This document shows positions 49,241 through 58,335 of a stretch of DNA of 64,000 nucleotides, in pieces. Positions within the stretch are counted from its first letter, which is position 1. Each line of letters starts with the position of its first letter. Made by a program: the position numbers and the translations under genes. The notes under the pieces were generated by a model, which ran no database searches, was not told where the DNA came from, and saw only the letters and a list, made by a program, of their open reading frames with translations. This stretch comes from Nonomuraea guangzhouensis (lineage in GTDB: Bacteria > Actinomycetota > Actinomycetes > Streptosporangiales > Streptosporangiaceae). The stretch is from NCBI RefSeq assembly GCF_019396345.1, contig NZ_JAHKRM010000029.1, forward strand, positions 1 to 64,000, read 5' to 3'.

Positions 49241-49893
49241 GCCTCCAGCGTGCGCAGGGTCGGGTCGGAGATCACCAGGTCGGCGCCCGGACGGGTGCCG
49301 CTGACCAGGGTCGCGTTCCGCTGGTCGGTCCCCATCACCCAGGCCACGGCCGCGTCGTGCTCCTTGCCGAACTGCTCGTGGCGGGCGATGAGCCGCCGCA
49401 CCCGTTCGGCCTCGTCGAGATCGCAGTACCAGACCTCGTCGAGCTCGGGCCGGACCCGCGCCCAGTCGCCCTGCTCGAACAGCAGGTAGTTGCCCTCGGT
49501 GACGATGAGGCGGGCGGTCCGCGGGATCGGGATGCTGCCCGCGATCGGCTGTTCCAGGTCGCGTTCGAAGGCGGGGGCGTAGATCACGTCGTCCTCGTCC
49601 GCGCGCAGGCGGTGCAGCAGTGCGGCGTAGCCGGCGGCGTCGAAGGTGTCAGGGGCGCCCTTGCGGTCGCGGCGGCCGAGCCGGTCGAGCTCCACGTCGG
49701 CCAGGTGGAAGCCGTCCATCGGCACGTGCGCCACCCAGTCGAGCGCGGGCTGGTCCTGCCGCAGCAGCCAGATCAGGTGCTCGGCGAGCGTCGACTTGCC
49801 GGCGCCGGGGCTGCCCGTGATGCCCAGCACCGCGCGGTGGCCGTCGCGTACGAGGGAGCGGGCTCGGGCGGCCAGGTCGGTGAGGGTCGTCAT
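49237..49893 (-). CDS. P-loop sugar kinase of the uridine/pantothenate kinase type (FrcK-like)
   Basis: A 218-aa nucleoside/nucleotide-kinase-like protein with Walker A GITGSPGAGKSTLAEHL and a lid with basic residues (RRDRKGAPDTFDAAGYAALL). Proteins of this type are found in fructose-utilisation operons of rhizobia (FrcK), where they phosphorylate the imported sugar. It is the last gene here, overlapping the epimerase stop (ATGA), in an operon with a sugar ABC transporter. The substrate is unproven. Confidence 0.8.
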   Translation of the reverse strand: MTTLTDLAARARSLVRDGHRAVLGITGSPGAGKSTLAEHLIWLLRQDQPALDWVAHVPMDGFHLADVELDRLGRRDRKGAPDTFDAAGYAALLHRLRADEDDVIYAPAFERDLEQPIAGSIPIPRTARLIVTEGNYLLFEQGDWARVRPELDEVWYCDLDEAERVRRLIARHEQFGKEHDAAVAWVMGTDQRNATLVSGTRPGADLVISDPTLRTLEA

Positions 49894-50789
49894 CGAGTCT
49901 GGCTCGCGTGCAACTGGCCGGTGATGAAGCCGTGAGCCTGGCGGGCCAGGTCCTCGCCGTCGGACCACAGGTTGCGCCAGACGGCCAGGTCGTTCGACAG
50001 GCCGCGCGCCACCACGGCCGAAGAGAAGGACTCGAAGGTGATCGGTCCCCGGTAGCCGATGTCGGCCAGCGCGTGGAAGAACGAGGTGAAGTCCAGGTGC
50101 CCGGAGCCGAGATAGCCGCGGTGGTTCTCGCCGATGTGGACGTAGCCGAGCCGGGACCCGACCTCGCGCACCGGCCGTACAAGATCGTCCTCTTCGATGT
50201 TCATATGGTAAGTGTCCAGGTGAATGAGGACATTGTCCTCCCCGATGTCGTCGGCCAGCCGGAGCGCGTCGTGCGCGGTGTTGATGACGTTGGTCTCGTA
50301 GCGGTTGCAGATCTCCAGGCCGAGCGTCATGCCGCGGCGCCGCGCCTCCTGCGCCAGGCCGCGCAGCACCGACACCACGTTGCCGCGCCCGGCGTCGGTG
50401 AGCGGGCGGTCGTACTTGCCCAGGGCGCTGTAGAGGGCGCCGGTGAAGTGCGTGCCGCCGAGCTCGTGGGTGATGACGAGCGAGTCGTGCAGCAGCTTCT
50501 CGCCACGCGCCACCACGTCGGCGTCGTCGCTGGAGACATCGGCGTCGAAGGCGAGTCCGCGCGAGCACGCCACACCGAGACCGGCGGACCGCAGGGCGTC
50601 GCGCGCGGCCGGGACGTCGAGGTTGACGGAGTCGTGCAGCGACAGTTCGAGCAGGTCGAAGCCGGTCTCCTTGGTCTTGCGGATCGCGTGCTCCACCGAC
50701 GCGGGCGTGGTGTCGCCGACCCAGACGAGGGCGTGGACGCCGATGGGGTTGGTCATGGTGGCAGTGCTGGTTATCGTGGGGCTCGTCAT
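49890..50789 (-). CDS. Sugar 3-epimerase, DTE/psicose family (TIM barrel)
   Basis: A 299-aa xylose-isomerase-like TIM barrel protein. Metal-binding segments are visible: LGLEICNRYETNVINTA (Glu), LIHLDTYHMNIEEDDL (Asp) and ITFESFSS (Glu), with HIGENHRGYLGSGHLDF between. The pattern is that of D-tagatose/D-psicose 3-epimerases, which interconvert ketohexoses such as fructose and psicose. Its place between the ABC ATPase and the kinase suggests conversion of an imported rare ketohexose before phosphorylation. ATG 50789 is the family-length start; ATG 50756 is internal. Confidence 0.85.
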   Translation of the reverse strand: MTSPTITSTATMTNPIGVHALVWVGDTTPASVEHAIRKTKETGFDLLELSLHDSVNLDVPAARDALRSAGLGVACSRGLAFDADVSSDDADVVARGEKLLHDSLVITHELGGTHFTGALYSALGKYDRPLTDAGRGNVVSVLRGLAQEARRRGMTLGLEICNRYETNVINTAHDALRLADDIGEDNVLIHLDTYHMNIEEDDLVRPVREVGSRLGYVHIGENHRGYLGSGHLDFTSFFHALADIGYRGPITFESFSSAVVARGLSNDLAVWRNLWSDGEDLARQAHGFITGQLHASQTR

Positions 50790-50821
50790 CGGGGTGCCTT
50801 CTGTTGATCGTTGGTACGGGC

Positions 50822-51568
50822 TCACTGGCCGGCGGCGCCGGTGACGAGGGAGACGATCTCCTCGCCGTTCGTCTCGGACGTACGGCGCCCGCCGACGCAG
50901 CGGCCGGCGCGCATCACCCAGACCTGGTCGCTCAGCCGCATGACCTGCGCGAAGTTGTGGCTGATGAGGAGCACCGTGTGCCCCTCGTCGCGCAGCCGCA
51001 GGATGAGCTCCTCGACCCGGGCCGTCTCCTGGACGCCGAGCGCGGCCGTCGGCTCGTCCATGATGACGAGCCGGGAGCTGAAGCCCGCCGCGCGGCAGAT
51101 GGCGACGGCCTGGCGCTGCCCGCCGGACAGCCGCCGGACGCGGGACTTCACCGCGGGGACGTTGACCGCGAGCGTGGAGACCATCTCCCGCGCGCGGGCC
51201 TGCATCGCCCGCCGGTCCAGGAACGCGATGGGACCGAACCCGCGGACGAGCTCGCGGTTGAGGAAGAGGTTCTGCCAGACGGTGAGGTCCTCGACGAGCG
51301 CCAGGTTCTGGTGGACGGTCTCGATGCCGGCCTTGCGGGCGTCGTCGGGGGAGTGGAAGTCGATCTCCTGCCCGTCGAAGACGATGTGACCGTTGTCGGG
51401 CCGGTGGATGCCGGAGACGCACCGGACCAGCGTGGACTTGCCCGCGCCGTTGTCGCCGACCAGGGCGGTGATCTCGCCTGGGCGCAGGGAGAGCGAGACG
51501 TCGGCGAGGGCGCGGACGTTGCCGAAGGACAGGGACACGTTCCGGCATTCGAGCAGGCTGTTCGTCAT
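50822..51568 (-). CDS. Sugar ABC transporter ATPase (FrcA-like)
   Basis: A 248-aa single-domain ABC ATPase of the carbohydrate (CUT2) type. Walker A is GDNGAGKSTLVRCVSGI, the signature is RRLSGGQRQAVAICRA, and Walker B is RLVIMDEPTAALGVQETA. CUT2 ATPases usually have two fused ABC domains (about 500 aa), but the fructose-type FrcA proteins have one, as here. ATG 51568 overlaps the permease stop (ATGA). Confidence 0.92.
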   Translation of the reverse strand: MTNSLLECRNVSLSFGNVRALADVSLSLRPGEITALVGDNGAGKSTLVRCVSGIHRPDNGHIVFDGQEIDFHSPDDARKAGIETVHQNLALVEDLTVWQNLFLNRELVRGFGPIAFLDRRAMQARAREMVSTLAVNVPAVKSRVRRLSGGQRQAVAICRAAGFSSRLVIMDEPTAALGVQETARVEELILRLRDEGHTVLLISHNFAQVMRLSDQVWVMRAGRCVGGRRTSETNGEEIVSLVTGAAGQ

Positions 51569-52539
51569 CGCTGGAACCTTGTCAGGAGCGCGGCCAGCAC
51601 CACGACGATGCCGACGGCGAGAGGCTGGTAGAACTGCGAGACGCCGAGCAGCGTCAGCCCGTTGACCAGCGCGATGAGCAGGAGCGCGCCGATGACCGGG
51701 CCGATGATGCTGCCGCGCCCGCCGAACAGGCTCACCCCGCCGAGCACGACCGCGGCCACGGAGTTGAGCAGGAAGGCGGTGTTGGCGGCGGGCTCGGCCG
51801 CGCCGATCCGGGCGACCAGCAGGATGGCCCCGAGCCCGGCGAGCACGCCGGAGATCGTGTAGACGGCGATCTTCACGCGCTGGGTGCTGATCCCCATGGC
51901 CGTCGCGGACTCCGCCGCGCCGCCCGTGGCCAGCACGTGCGTGCCGAACCGGGTGTGGAACAGCAGGACGTGCCCCAGCACCGCGACGACCGCCGCGATG
52001 ACGAACGACCAGCCGAAGATCCCGAGCCCGCCGGTCGACAGCCGGAGCAGCGCCGCGTCGATGATCGTCACGGGCTTGCCATCGGACAGGATCAGCGCCA
52101 GCCCGGAGGCCGCAGAAAGGGTGCCGAGCGTGACGATGAAGTCGGTGATCTTGCCCCGGGCGATGATCACCCCGTTGACCACGCCGACCAGGCCGGAGGC
52201 GACGATGGCCGCCAGGCACGACAGCGCCAGGCCCATGCCCATCGAGTAGGCCTGGCCGAAGGCGACCGCGCCCAAGGTCATCGCCGAGGCGATCGACAGG
52301 TCGATGCCCGCCGTGGCGATGACGAACGTCTGGCCCACGCTGAGGATGATCAGGATGGCGGCGGCGACCAGCATCGACGCGATGTTGCCCGCGCTCAGGA
52401 ACGTCGGGTTCAGCGCCTGGAAGACGATCACCAGGACGATCAGCCCGACGAGGGCCGCCCACTCGGCCCAGAAGCCGACGTCCTTCAGACGCGCGGTCCA
52501 GGCTTCGCGCTCGGGTGCGGCGATTGCAGTGTTTGCCAT
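51565..52539 (-). CDS. Sugar ABC transporter permease (RbsC/FrcC-like)
   Basis: A 324-aa permease of the RbsC/CUT2 family with eight or more membrane segments; the family motif VIATAGIDLSIASAMTLGAV near residue 80 and the later VVLGGVSLFGGRGSIIGPVI loop contact the ATPase. It forms the channel with a second copy. ATG 52539 is preferred to GTG 52542. The gene follows the binding-protein gene by 7 bases. Confidence 0.92.
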   Translation of the reverse strand: MANTAIAAPEREAWTARLKDVGFWAEWAALVGLIVLVIVFQALNPTFLSAGNIASMLVAAAILIILSVGQTFVIATAGIDLSIASAMTLGAVAFGQAYSMGMGLALSCLAAIVASGLVGVVNGVIIARGKITDFIVTLGTLSAASGLALILSDGKPVTIIDAALLRLSTGGLGIFGWSFVIAAVVAVLGHVLLFHTRFGTHVLATGGAAESATAMGISTQRVKIAVYTISGVLAGLGAILLVARIGAAEPAANTAFLLNSVAAVVLGGVSLFGGRGSIIGPVIGALLLIALVNGLTLLGVSQFYQPLAVGIVVVLAALLTRFQR

Positions 52540-52546
52540 CACTGTC

Positions 52547-53593
52547 CTACTGGATGAGGCTCTTGAACGGGTCGGCGTAGGTGCCGAACGGCTTGGGCGT
52601 CGCCGCCAGAGCCTTGTCCGCGTTGTCCTTGGTGACCAGCTCGACCGGGGACTTCACCGTGCCCGGCAGCGGCTTGCCCGCCGTGGCGGCCTGGCACGCC
52701 TCGATGCCCATCAGGCCCATGGCGTACGGGTACTGGGCGACGGTGCCGTCCAGCGTGCCGGCCTTGACCGCTTCGAGGGCGTCCTTGATGCCGTCGACGC
52801 TGATGACCTTCACCTTCCCCGCCTGGCCCGCGTTGGCGATGGCCCGCGACACGCCGAGCCCCATGTCGTCGTTGGCGACGAAGAAGCCCTTCAGGTCCGG
52901 GTGCGCGCGCAGGAGGTCGGTCGCGGCGGTGAGCGCGGTCTGACGATCCCAGTTGGCGGCGACGGTCTGGACGACCTTGAGCTTGGTGCCGACGCCCTGC
53001 TCGAACCCCTCGACCCGGGCGCCGCTGGTGACGTCACCCGCGATGCCGCCGACCACCGCGACGTCACCGCCGGCGGGCACGAGCTCGCTCATCCGCTGCC
53101 CGGCCATCTTGCCCGCCTCGACATTGTCGGTGCCGATGTACGTGGCCAGCTTGACGTTGGCGCTCTTGGCCGCGCCGGGGTCGACCGGGCTGTCGATGTT
53201 GACGATGGGCTTGTTCTGCGCGGCGATCCTGGCCAGGCCCTGGATCAGGTTGGTGCCGGTGATCGGGTTGACCACGAAGCAGGTGAAGGGCTGCCCGCCA
53301 AGCCCGTTGAGCTTGTCCGCCTGTCCGGTGGTGTCGGTGATGGAGGTGGCGGCCTGGACCGTGAGGGCCACGCCGCCCGCCTTGGCCTGCTCGTCCATGC
53401 CCTGCTTCATCGTCTGGAAGAACGGATTGTCCAGACCCTTGATCACCGCGGCGACGTTCGGAGTCGCGGCGCCGGCGGTCGAGACGGTCGGACCGGCCGA
53501 CACGCTGGAGCCGCACGCTCCCAGGGCCAGTGTTCCGGCCGCCAGAACGGCGGTGACCGCCGTCGCTCGCCTGCCATGCGAGGTCGTGTGCAT
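52547..53593 (-). CDS. Sugar ABC transporter substrate-binding lipoprotein (FrcB-like)
   Basis: A 348-aa periplasmic-binding-protein type 1 with a lipoprotein signal (lipobox LALGACG, Cys at about residue 27). Sugar-contact regions are typical of ribose/fructose-type proteins: VIKGLDNPFFQTMKQGMDEQ near the N-terminus, CFVVNPITGTNLIQGLARIA and FFVANDDMGLGVSRAIANAG in the middle. It delivers a pentose or ketohexose to the permease. First gene of the operon; an operator-like dyad lies upstream. Confidence 0.92.
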   Translation of the reverse strand: MHTTSHGRRATAVTAVLAAGTLALGACGSSVSAGPTVSTAGAATPNVAAVIKGLDNPFFQTMKQGMDEQAKAGGVALTVQAATSITDTTGQADKLNGLGGQPFTCFVVNPITGTNLIQGLARIAAQNKPIVNIDSPVDPGAAKSANVKLATYIGTDNVEAGKMAGQRMSELVPAGGDVAVVGGIAGDVTSGARVEGFEQGVGTKLKVVQTVAANWDRQTALTAATDLLRAHPDLKGFFVANDDMGLGVSRAIANAGQAGKVKVISVDGIKDALEAVKAGTLDGTVAQYPYAMGLMGIEACQAATAGKPLPGTVKSPVELVTKDNADKALAATPKPFGTYADPFKSLIQ

Positions 53594-53629
53594 CGGATGC
53601 CCCTTTCGGCGTCGATGGGATGACCGTAT

Positions 53630-53700
53630 GACTACTTCCGAAGACTGACAACCCTTCTTTCGACTTTTTAAGACGAAACTTTCTTGACTTACGAGTAGTC
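53630..53700. promoter_or_regulatory. Nested inverted repeats in the ABC operon/ROK promoter region
   Basis: An inner repeat TTTCG-N11-CGAAA (53658-53678) lies inside an outer repeat GACTACT (53630-53636) / AGTAGTC (53694-53700). The region is AT-rich and separates the sugar operon from the divergent ROK repressor, so both dyads are candidate operators of that repressor. Confidence 0.65.
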
Positions 53701-53723
53701 ACAGTCACCGATAGAGTGGACCA

Positions 53724-54968
53724 ATGGCCATAACAGGCGTGTCCGCGCCGCGGATGGGAGTCAGCTCAGGGGAGATCCTCAGCTTGTTCCGCGACATCCC
53801 CGACGGGCTCACGAAAGCCGACGTCATGCGGCATACCGGTCTGTCGCGTACGACGGTCAACCAGCGCCTCGACGGGCTGCTGGCCGCGGGACTGCTCATC
53901 CCCGCGCCCACGGAGGCGCGCACGAAGGGCCGGCCCGCCGGCCAGTTCGTCGTCAACCGCGACCGGGGCGTGCTGCTGGTGGCCGACGTAGGCGCCACCG
54001 GCCTGCGCACCGCCGTGTGCGACCTGGGCGGGGAGGTGCGGGCCGAACGCGACGTCCGCGCCGACGTGACGAGCGGCCCGACGGCGATCCTGACGATCGT
54101 GTCCGAGCTGTTCGCCGAGCTGCTCGACGAGCGCGGCCACGTTCCCGCCGACGTGCTCGGCATCGGCATCGACGTGCCCGGTCCGGTCGACTTCGCCAGC
54201 GGGCGGGTGGTCAGCCCGCCGATCATGACCGGCTGGGACCGCTTCGACATCCCGGGCTGGTTCACCGCCCGCTACCACTGCCCGGTGCTGGTCGACAAGG
54301 ACGTCAACGCGATGGCCTTCGGCGAGCAGCGCCTGCGCTACCCCGGGATCCCGCATCTGCTCATGGTCAAGATCGGCACCGGCGTCGGCACCGGCCTCAT
54401 CGCGGGCGGCCAGGTGCACCGGGGGGCCGACGGCGCGGCCGGCGACATCGGCCACATCCAGGTCGTGGTCGACGACGTGGCCGAGCCGCCGCTCTGCCGG
54501 TGCGGCAACGTCGGCTGCGTGGAGGCGCACACCGGGGGCTGGGCGCTCGTCCGCGATCTCCAGGCGGCGGGCCGCGACGTCGCCACCGTCGACGACGCCG
54601 TGCGGCTGATCCGCTCCGGCGACCTGCTCGCCGTACGACTCGCGCGCCGCGCGGCCCGCATACTCGGCGGCGCCATCGCCGACACCGTCAACCTGTTCAA
54701 CCCGCGCATCATCGCGATCGGCGGCCAGCTCGCGCACACCGACGAGCAGCTGTTCGCCGGCATCCGCGAGATCGTCTACCGGCGGTCCCTGCCGCTGGCC
54801 ACCCGCAATCTCCAGATCGTCCGCAGTGATCTCGACCCTGACGCGGGCATACTCGGGCTCGCGCAGCTCCTCGTGGACGGGATCTACTCTCCCCAGCGGG
54901 TCCAGGAACTCGTCGATCGCGGTGGCGTGGGCAGTAAGATCATGCACCCCGTCCCCGACGGAGAATGA
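53724..54968 (+). CDS. ROK-family transcriptional repressor
   Basis: A 414-aa repressor with an N-terminal winged helix (LTKADVMRHTGLSRTTVNQR) and a ROK sugar-binding domain: GVGTGLIAGGQVHRGADGAA and the zinc motif CRCGNVGCVEAHTGG are complete. ROK repressors of this sort regulate sugar operons such as frc in rhizobia. It is divergent from the ABC operon across a nested inverted repeat. A kinase-type active site (DVGATGLRTAV) is present in diverged form. Confidence 0.9.
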   Translation: MAITGVSAPRMGVSSGEILSLFRDIPDGLTKADVMRHTGLSRTTVNQRLDGLLAAGLLIPAPTEARTKGRPAGQFVVNRDRGVLLVADVGATGLRTAVCDLGGEVRAERDVRADVTSGPTAILTIVSELFAELLDERGHVPADVLGIGIDVPGPVDFASGRVVSPPIMTGWDRFDIPGWFTARYHCPVLVDKDVNAMAFGEQRLRYPGIPHLLMVKIGTGVGTGLIAGGQVHRGADGAAGDIGHIQVVVDDVAEPPLCRCGNVGCVEAHTGGWALVRDLQAAGRDVATVDDAVRLIRSGDLLAVRLARRAARILGGAIADTVNLFNPRIIAIGGQLAHTDEQLFAGIREIVYRRSLPLATRNLQIVRSDLDPDAGILGLAQLLVDGIYSPQRVQELVDRGGVGSKIMHPVPDGE

Positions 54969-54971
54969 GAC

Positions 54972-55649
54972 ATGCGGAAATACGTGATCTTGGGCGTTCA
55001 GGGCAGCGGCAAGGGCACCCAGAGCACCTTGCTGGCCACCGATCTCGACCTGGTGCACATCAGCGTCGGCGACATCTTCCGCTGGCACGTCAAGAGCCAC
55101 ACCAAGCTCGGCGCCCAGGTCCGCCGCCTGGTCGCGGCCGGCGAGCTCGTGGGCGACGACCTGGTGGAGGCCGTCGTCAGGGAGCGCCTCCAGCAGCACG
55201 ACTGGAACTTCGGCTTCATCATCGACGGCTTCCCGCGCAGCCGGCGGCAGGCGGAGTTCTTCCTGGAGAGCTACGACATCGACGGCGTGATCCACCTCGA
55301 CCTGCCCGACGACGAGGTGCGGCGGCGGGTCCTGGCCAGGCGGTTGTGCTCACGCTGCGGCATGGACTACAACCTGATCGCCCACCGGCCGGAGACCGAG
55401 GGCAGGTGCGACGTATGCGGCGGCGAGCTCGTCACCCGCGAGGACGACGCCCCCGACGCGCTCGCCACGCGGCTGCGCGAATACCACGACAAGATCGACC
55501 CGGTCGTGGAGCTGTTCCGCGGCAAGGAGTACGTCACGACGGTCGACGCCCGCGACGACAAGGTGACCGTCCAGCGGAGCATCCGCACCCGTCTCAACCT
55601 CCCGCCATACGCTCCGGAAAAATCAGGGGGCGAAGTCGCGGCCGAGTAG
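54972..55649 (+). CDS. adk: Adenylate kinase with zinc-type LID
   Basis: A 225-aa adenylate kinase. The P-loop is GVQGSGKGTQ, the AMP site contains DGFPRSRRQAEFF, and the LID carries a Cys4 zinc site (CSRCGMDYN...CDVCGGEL), as in Gram-positive enzymes. It catalyses ATP + AMP to 2 ADP. It starts 3 bases after the ROK gene and overlaps the 3' end of the convergent acyl-CoA dehydrogenase by 27 bases. Its position outside a ribosomal-protein operon suggests a second, context-specific copy, possibly recycling AMP from the nearby CoA ligase. Confidence 0.9.
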   Translation: MRKYVILGVQGSGKGTQSTLLATDLDLVHISVGDIFRWHVKSHTKLGAQVRRLVAAGELVGDDLVEAVVRERLQQHDWNFGFIIDGFPRSRRQAEFFLESYDIDGVIHLDLPDDEVRRRVLARRLCSRCGMDYNLIAHRPETEGRCDVCGGELVTREDDAPDALATRLREYHDKIDPVVELFRGKEYVTTVDARDDKVTVQRSIRTRLNLPPYAPEKSGGEVAAE

Positions 55650-56762
55650 CTGCCGGGCGACGACCAGCTTGGTGATCTGGGCGGTGCCGTCGGCGATCTG
55701 CAGCGCGATCACGTCCCGCAGCCGCTGCGCCTGCCGCAGCTCCTCCGAGTAGCCGGCCTGCCCGAACGTGAGCAGCGCCTGCTGGACGGCGTCCGCGGCC
55801 ATCCTCGGCACCCACCACTTGACCATGTTCGCCTCGGTCGTGTGCGGGAGCCCCTGGTCCTTGCGCCACAGCGCCTCGTAGCAGAGCGCCCGGCCCGCGC
55901 GGAGCTGCGTGGCGTACTCGACCAAGGGGAAGCTGAGCCCCTGGAAGGTGCCGAGCGGGCGGCCGAAGGCGTTGCGGGTGCGCGCCCGCTCCAGCGCGTC
56001 GTCGATCGCCGCCTGCGCGGTACCCGTCGCCATCAACGCGATCAGCGCCCGCGAATAGTCGAAACCCCGCATGACCTGCACGAACCCAAGGCCCTCGCCG
56101 CCCACGATCGTCTCGGGCCCGGCGGACAGGCCGTCGAAGGTCAGATGGGCGCGGCCCACGGCGCGGTTGCCGAGGTCGGTGAACGCCTCCCGCTTGGCGG
56201 CGGCCAGGTCGGCGAGGAAGGCGGTGACGCCGCGCGCCCCCTGCCCGCCGGTCCTGGCGAAGACCAGGCCGTGCGTGGCGGTCATGCCGAGCATGATCGA
56301 GGTCTTCTCGCCGTGCAGCAGCCAGGCGCCGTTCTGCGGCGTGGCGCGGAACTCGATGGCGGCGGCGTCCGATCCGTGCTCGGGCTCCGTCAGGCAGATG
56401 GCCGGGATCAGGTCCCCCGAGGCCAGGGCGGGCAGCCAGTCGCCGCGCTGCTCCGGTGAGGCGTTGGCCTGGAGGATGTCGGCCACGAGCGCGGCGTTGA
56501 GCACCAGGTAGCAGCTGTTCACGTCGGCGCGGGCCAGCTCTTCGAGCACCAGGCCGGTGGTCACGGCGTCGGCGCCCGTACCGCCGTACTCCCGCTGGAC
56601 GCGCAGGCCGAGCAGGCCCATGCGGGCCAGCTCGCCGGGCAGCTCGGGGCGCATGGCGGCGGCGCGGTCGTCGGACTGGTAGTGCGGGGCGAGGCGCTCG
56701 GCCGCGAAGTCGCGCACCCGGGCGCGCAGCCGCTCCTGCTCGTCGTCGAAGGCGAAGTCCAT
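55623..56762 (-). CDS. Acyl-CoA dehydrogenase
   Basis: A 379-aa FAD enzyme of the acyl-CoA dehydrogenase family: N-terminal helical domain (FDDEQERLRARVRDFAAERL), the beta domain with the signature PAICLTEPEHGSDAAAIEF, and the C-terminal domain with RNAFGRPLGTFQGLSFPLVE. It introduces a double bond in a CoA- or carrier-bound acyl chain. It follows the CoA ligase by 2 bases in a natural-product-like operon, so its substrate is probably an activated starter or side chain rather than a fatty acid of primary metabolism. Confidence 0.9.
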   Translation of the reverse strand: MDFAFDDEQERLRARVRDFAAERLAPHYQSDDRAAAMRPELPGELARMGLLGLRVQREYGGTGADAVTTGLVLEELARADVNSCYLVLNAALVADILQANASPEQRGDWLPALASGDLIPAICLTEPEHGSDAAAIEFRATPQNGAWLLHGEKTSIMLGMTATHGLVFARTGGQGARGVTAFLADLAAAKREAFTDLGNRAVGRAHLTFDGLSAGPETIVGGEGLGFVQVMRGFDYSRALIALMATGTAQAAIDDALERARTRNAFGRPLGTFQGLSFPLVEYATQLRAGRALCYEALWRKDQGLPHTTEANMVKWWVPRMAADAVQQALLTFGQAGYSEELRQAQRLRDVIALQIADGTAQITKLVVARQLLGRDFAP

Positions 56763-56764
56763 GC

Positions 56765-58327
56765 TCAGCCCATCCGTTCCCGCAGCTCGAACTTCTGCAC
56801 CTTGCCCGACGCCGTCTTCGGCAGCTCGGCCACGACCGTCAGGCGTTCCGGCCAGAACTGCCGGGCCATGCCGAGCCGCTCCAGATGCCCCTGTACGTCG
56901 GCGAGCGACGGCGGCTCGCCATCCGGGACGACGAAGGCGCACGCCCGCTCGCCGAGCCGCTCGTCGGGATAGGCCACCAGCGCGGCCTCCTTGATCCGCG
57001 GGTGCCGCCACAGCGCGGCCTCCACCTCGACCACGGGGATCTTCTCCCCGCCCCTGACGATCAGGTCCTTGGCCCGGCCGGTGATCCGGATGCCTTCGTG
57101 GCCGTCGTCCCTGGCCAGGTCACCGGTGTCGAACCAGCCGTCGGCGGTGAGGGACTCGCCGTACAGGTCCGGGCGCTTCCAGTAGCCGACGCACTGGTTG
57201 GCGCCGCGTACCTGCAGCCGGTCGCCGGCGATCCGGACCTGCATCCAGGGCGCGGGCCGGCCGTCGGAGCGCGCGGCGAGATCCGGCGGGTCCTCGGGGC
57301 GGGTGATCGTGACCGTGGCGTTCTCCGTCATGCCCCACAGCGCGTACATGCGCACACCGAGCACGTCGCCCGCCTCCTCCACCACCTTCGGCGGGATCGG
57401 TGACCCGCCGCAGGCGAAGGAGTCGAGGGTCTTCAGGTCGCGGGGGCGGGCCCGCTGCGCGGCGATGGCGTCGACCACGAACGTGGTGGCGCCCATGCCG
57501 AAGTTGACGCCTTCCGACTCGACCAGGCCGAGCATGACGTCCGGGTCCCACACGTCCTGGAACACCGCCCGCCCGCCGAGCTGCAGCGGCATCAGGAAAC
57601 AGTAGAGGTAGCCGGCCTGGTGGGTGAGCGGCGAGCCCATGTGGACGACCAGGTCCTCGTCCAGCCCGAGGGCCTCCGCCTCGGTGCGGATGCCGGCGTA
57701 CAGCGTGTTGTGGGTGTGCATGACGCCCTTGGGCTCGCCCGTCGTGCCCGAGGTGAACATCACCTGGGCCAGGTCGTCCGGGCTCGCCTCCAGCGGCCCG
57801 GGGTGGACGTCGCGGCCGGACATGAAGACGTCGTCGAAGTCGAGCGGGCCGCCGCCGATGGTCACCGCGTGCCGCAGCGTCGGCACCTCCTTGGCGATCT
57901 CCGCGAGCATCCCGGCGTGGTCGAAGCCGCGGAACGACGCGGGCGCGACACAGACCTTCGCTTCCGTACGTTCCAGCATGAAGCCGACCTCGCGTTTGCG
58001 GAGGATCGGGATGATCGGGTTGACCGCCGCGCCCACCCGCATGCAGGCGAGCGCGAGCGTCGGGAACTGCCACCAGTTCGGCAACTGGAGCGCGACCACG
58101 TCGCCCGGGCCGACGCCCAGCTCGGTCAGGGCCCCGGCGAACCGCTCCACCAGCCGGGACAGATCCGCGTACGTCAGTTTGACCAGCTCGTCGGCGCCCG
58201 CCTGGTGCGCCGTGATCGCCACGCGCCCGGGGGAGCGCTCCACCGCCCGCCGGAGATCGTCCAGGGGCGTGGTGTCGCGCCACCAGCCTTCCCGGTAGCA
58301 GTGCTCGGCGTCGCTTCGCCACTCCAT
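56765..58327 (-). CDS. Acyl-CoA (carboxylic acid-CoA) ligase of the AMP-binding family
   Basis: A 520-aa ANL-superfamily enzyme. The A3 motif is MFTSGTTGEPKGVMHTHN, the A5-like region YALWGMTENATVTITRPE, and the C-terminal hinge and Lys motif RITGRAKDLIVRGGEKIPVVE and LPKTASGKVQKFELRERMG. Such enzymes adenylate a carboxylic acid and load it on CoA; the sequence type resembles cyclohexanecarboxylate-CoA ligases. It precedes the acyl-CoA dehydrogenase, which probably uses its product. Confidence 0.9.
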   Translation of the reverse strand: MEWRSDAEHCYREGWWRDTTPLDDLRRAVERSPGRVAITAHQAGADELVKLTYADLSRLVERFAGALTELGVGPGDVVALQLPNWWQFPTLALACMRVGAAVNPIIPILRKREVGFMLERTEAKVCVAPASFRGFDHAGMLAEIAKEVPTLRHAVTIGGGPLDFDDVFMSGRDVHPGPLEASPDDLAQVMFTSGTTGEPKGVMHTHNTLYAGIRTEAEALGLDEDLVVHMGSPLTHQAGYLYCFLMPLQLGGRAVFQDVWDPDVMLGLVESEGVNFGMGATTFVVDAIAAQRARPRDLKTLDSFACGGSPIPPKVVEEAGDVLGVRMYALWGMTENATVTITRPEDPPDLAARSDGRPAPWMQVRIAGDRLQVRGANQCVGYWKRPDLYGESLTADGWFDTGDLARDDGHEGIRITGRAKDLIVRGGEKIPVVEVEAALWRHPRIKEAALVAYPDERLGERACAFVVPDGEPPSLADVQGHLERLGMARQFWPERLTVVAELPKTASGKVQKFELRERMG

Positions 58328-58335
58328 GCGTCCTC

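Noticed and set aside
54965..55675. Alternative plus-strand frame over adenylate kinase
   Set aside because: Arg/Gly-rich frame-shifted shadow; the P-loop and zinc LID are read in the other frame.
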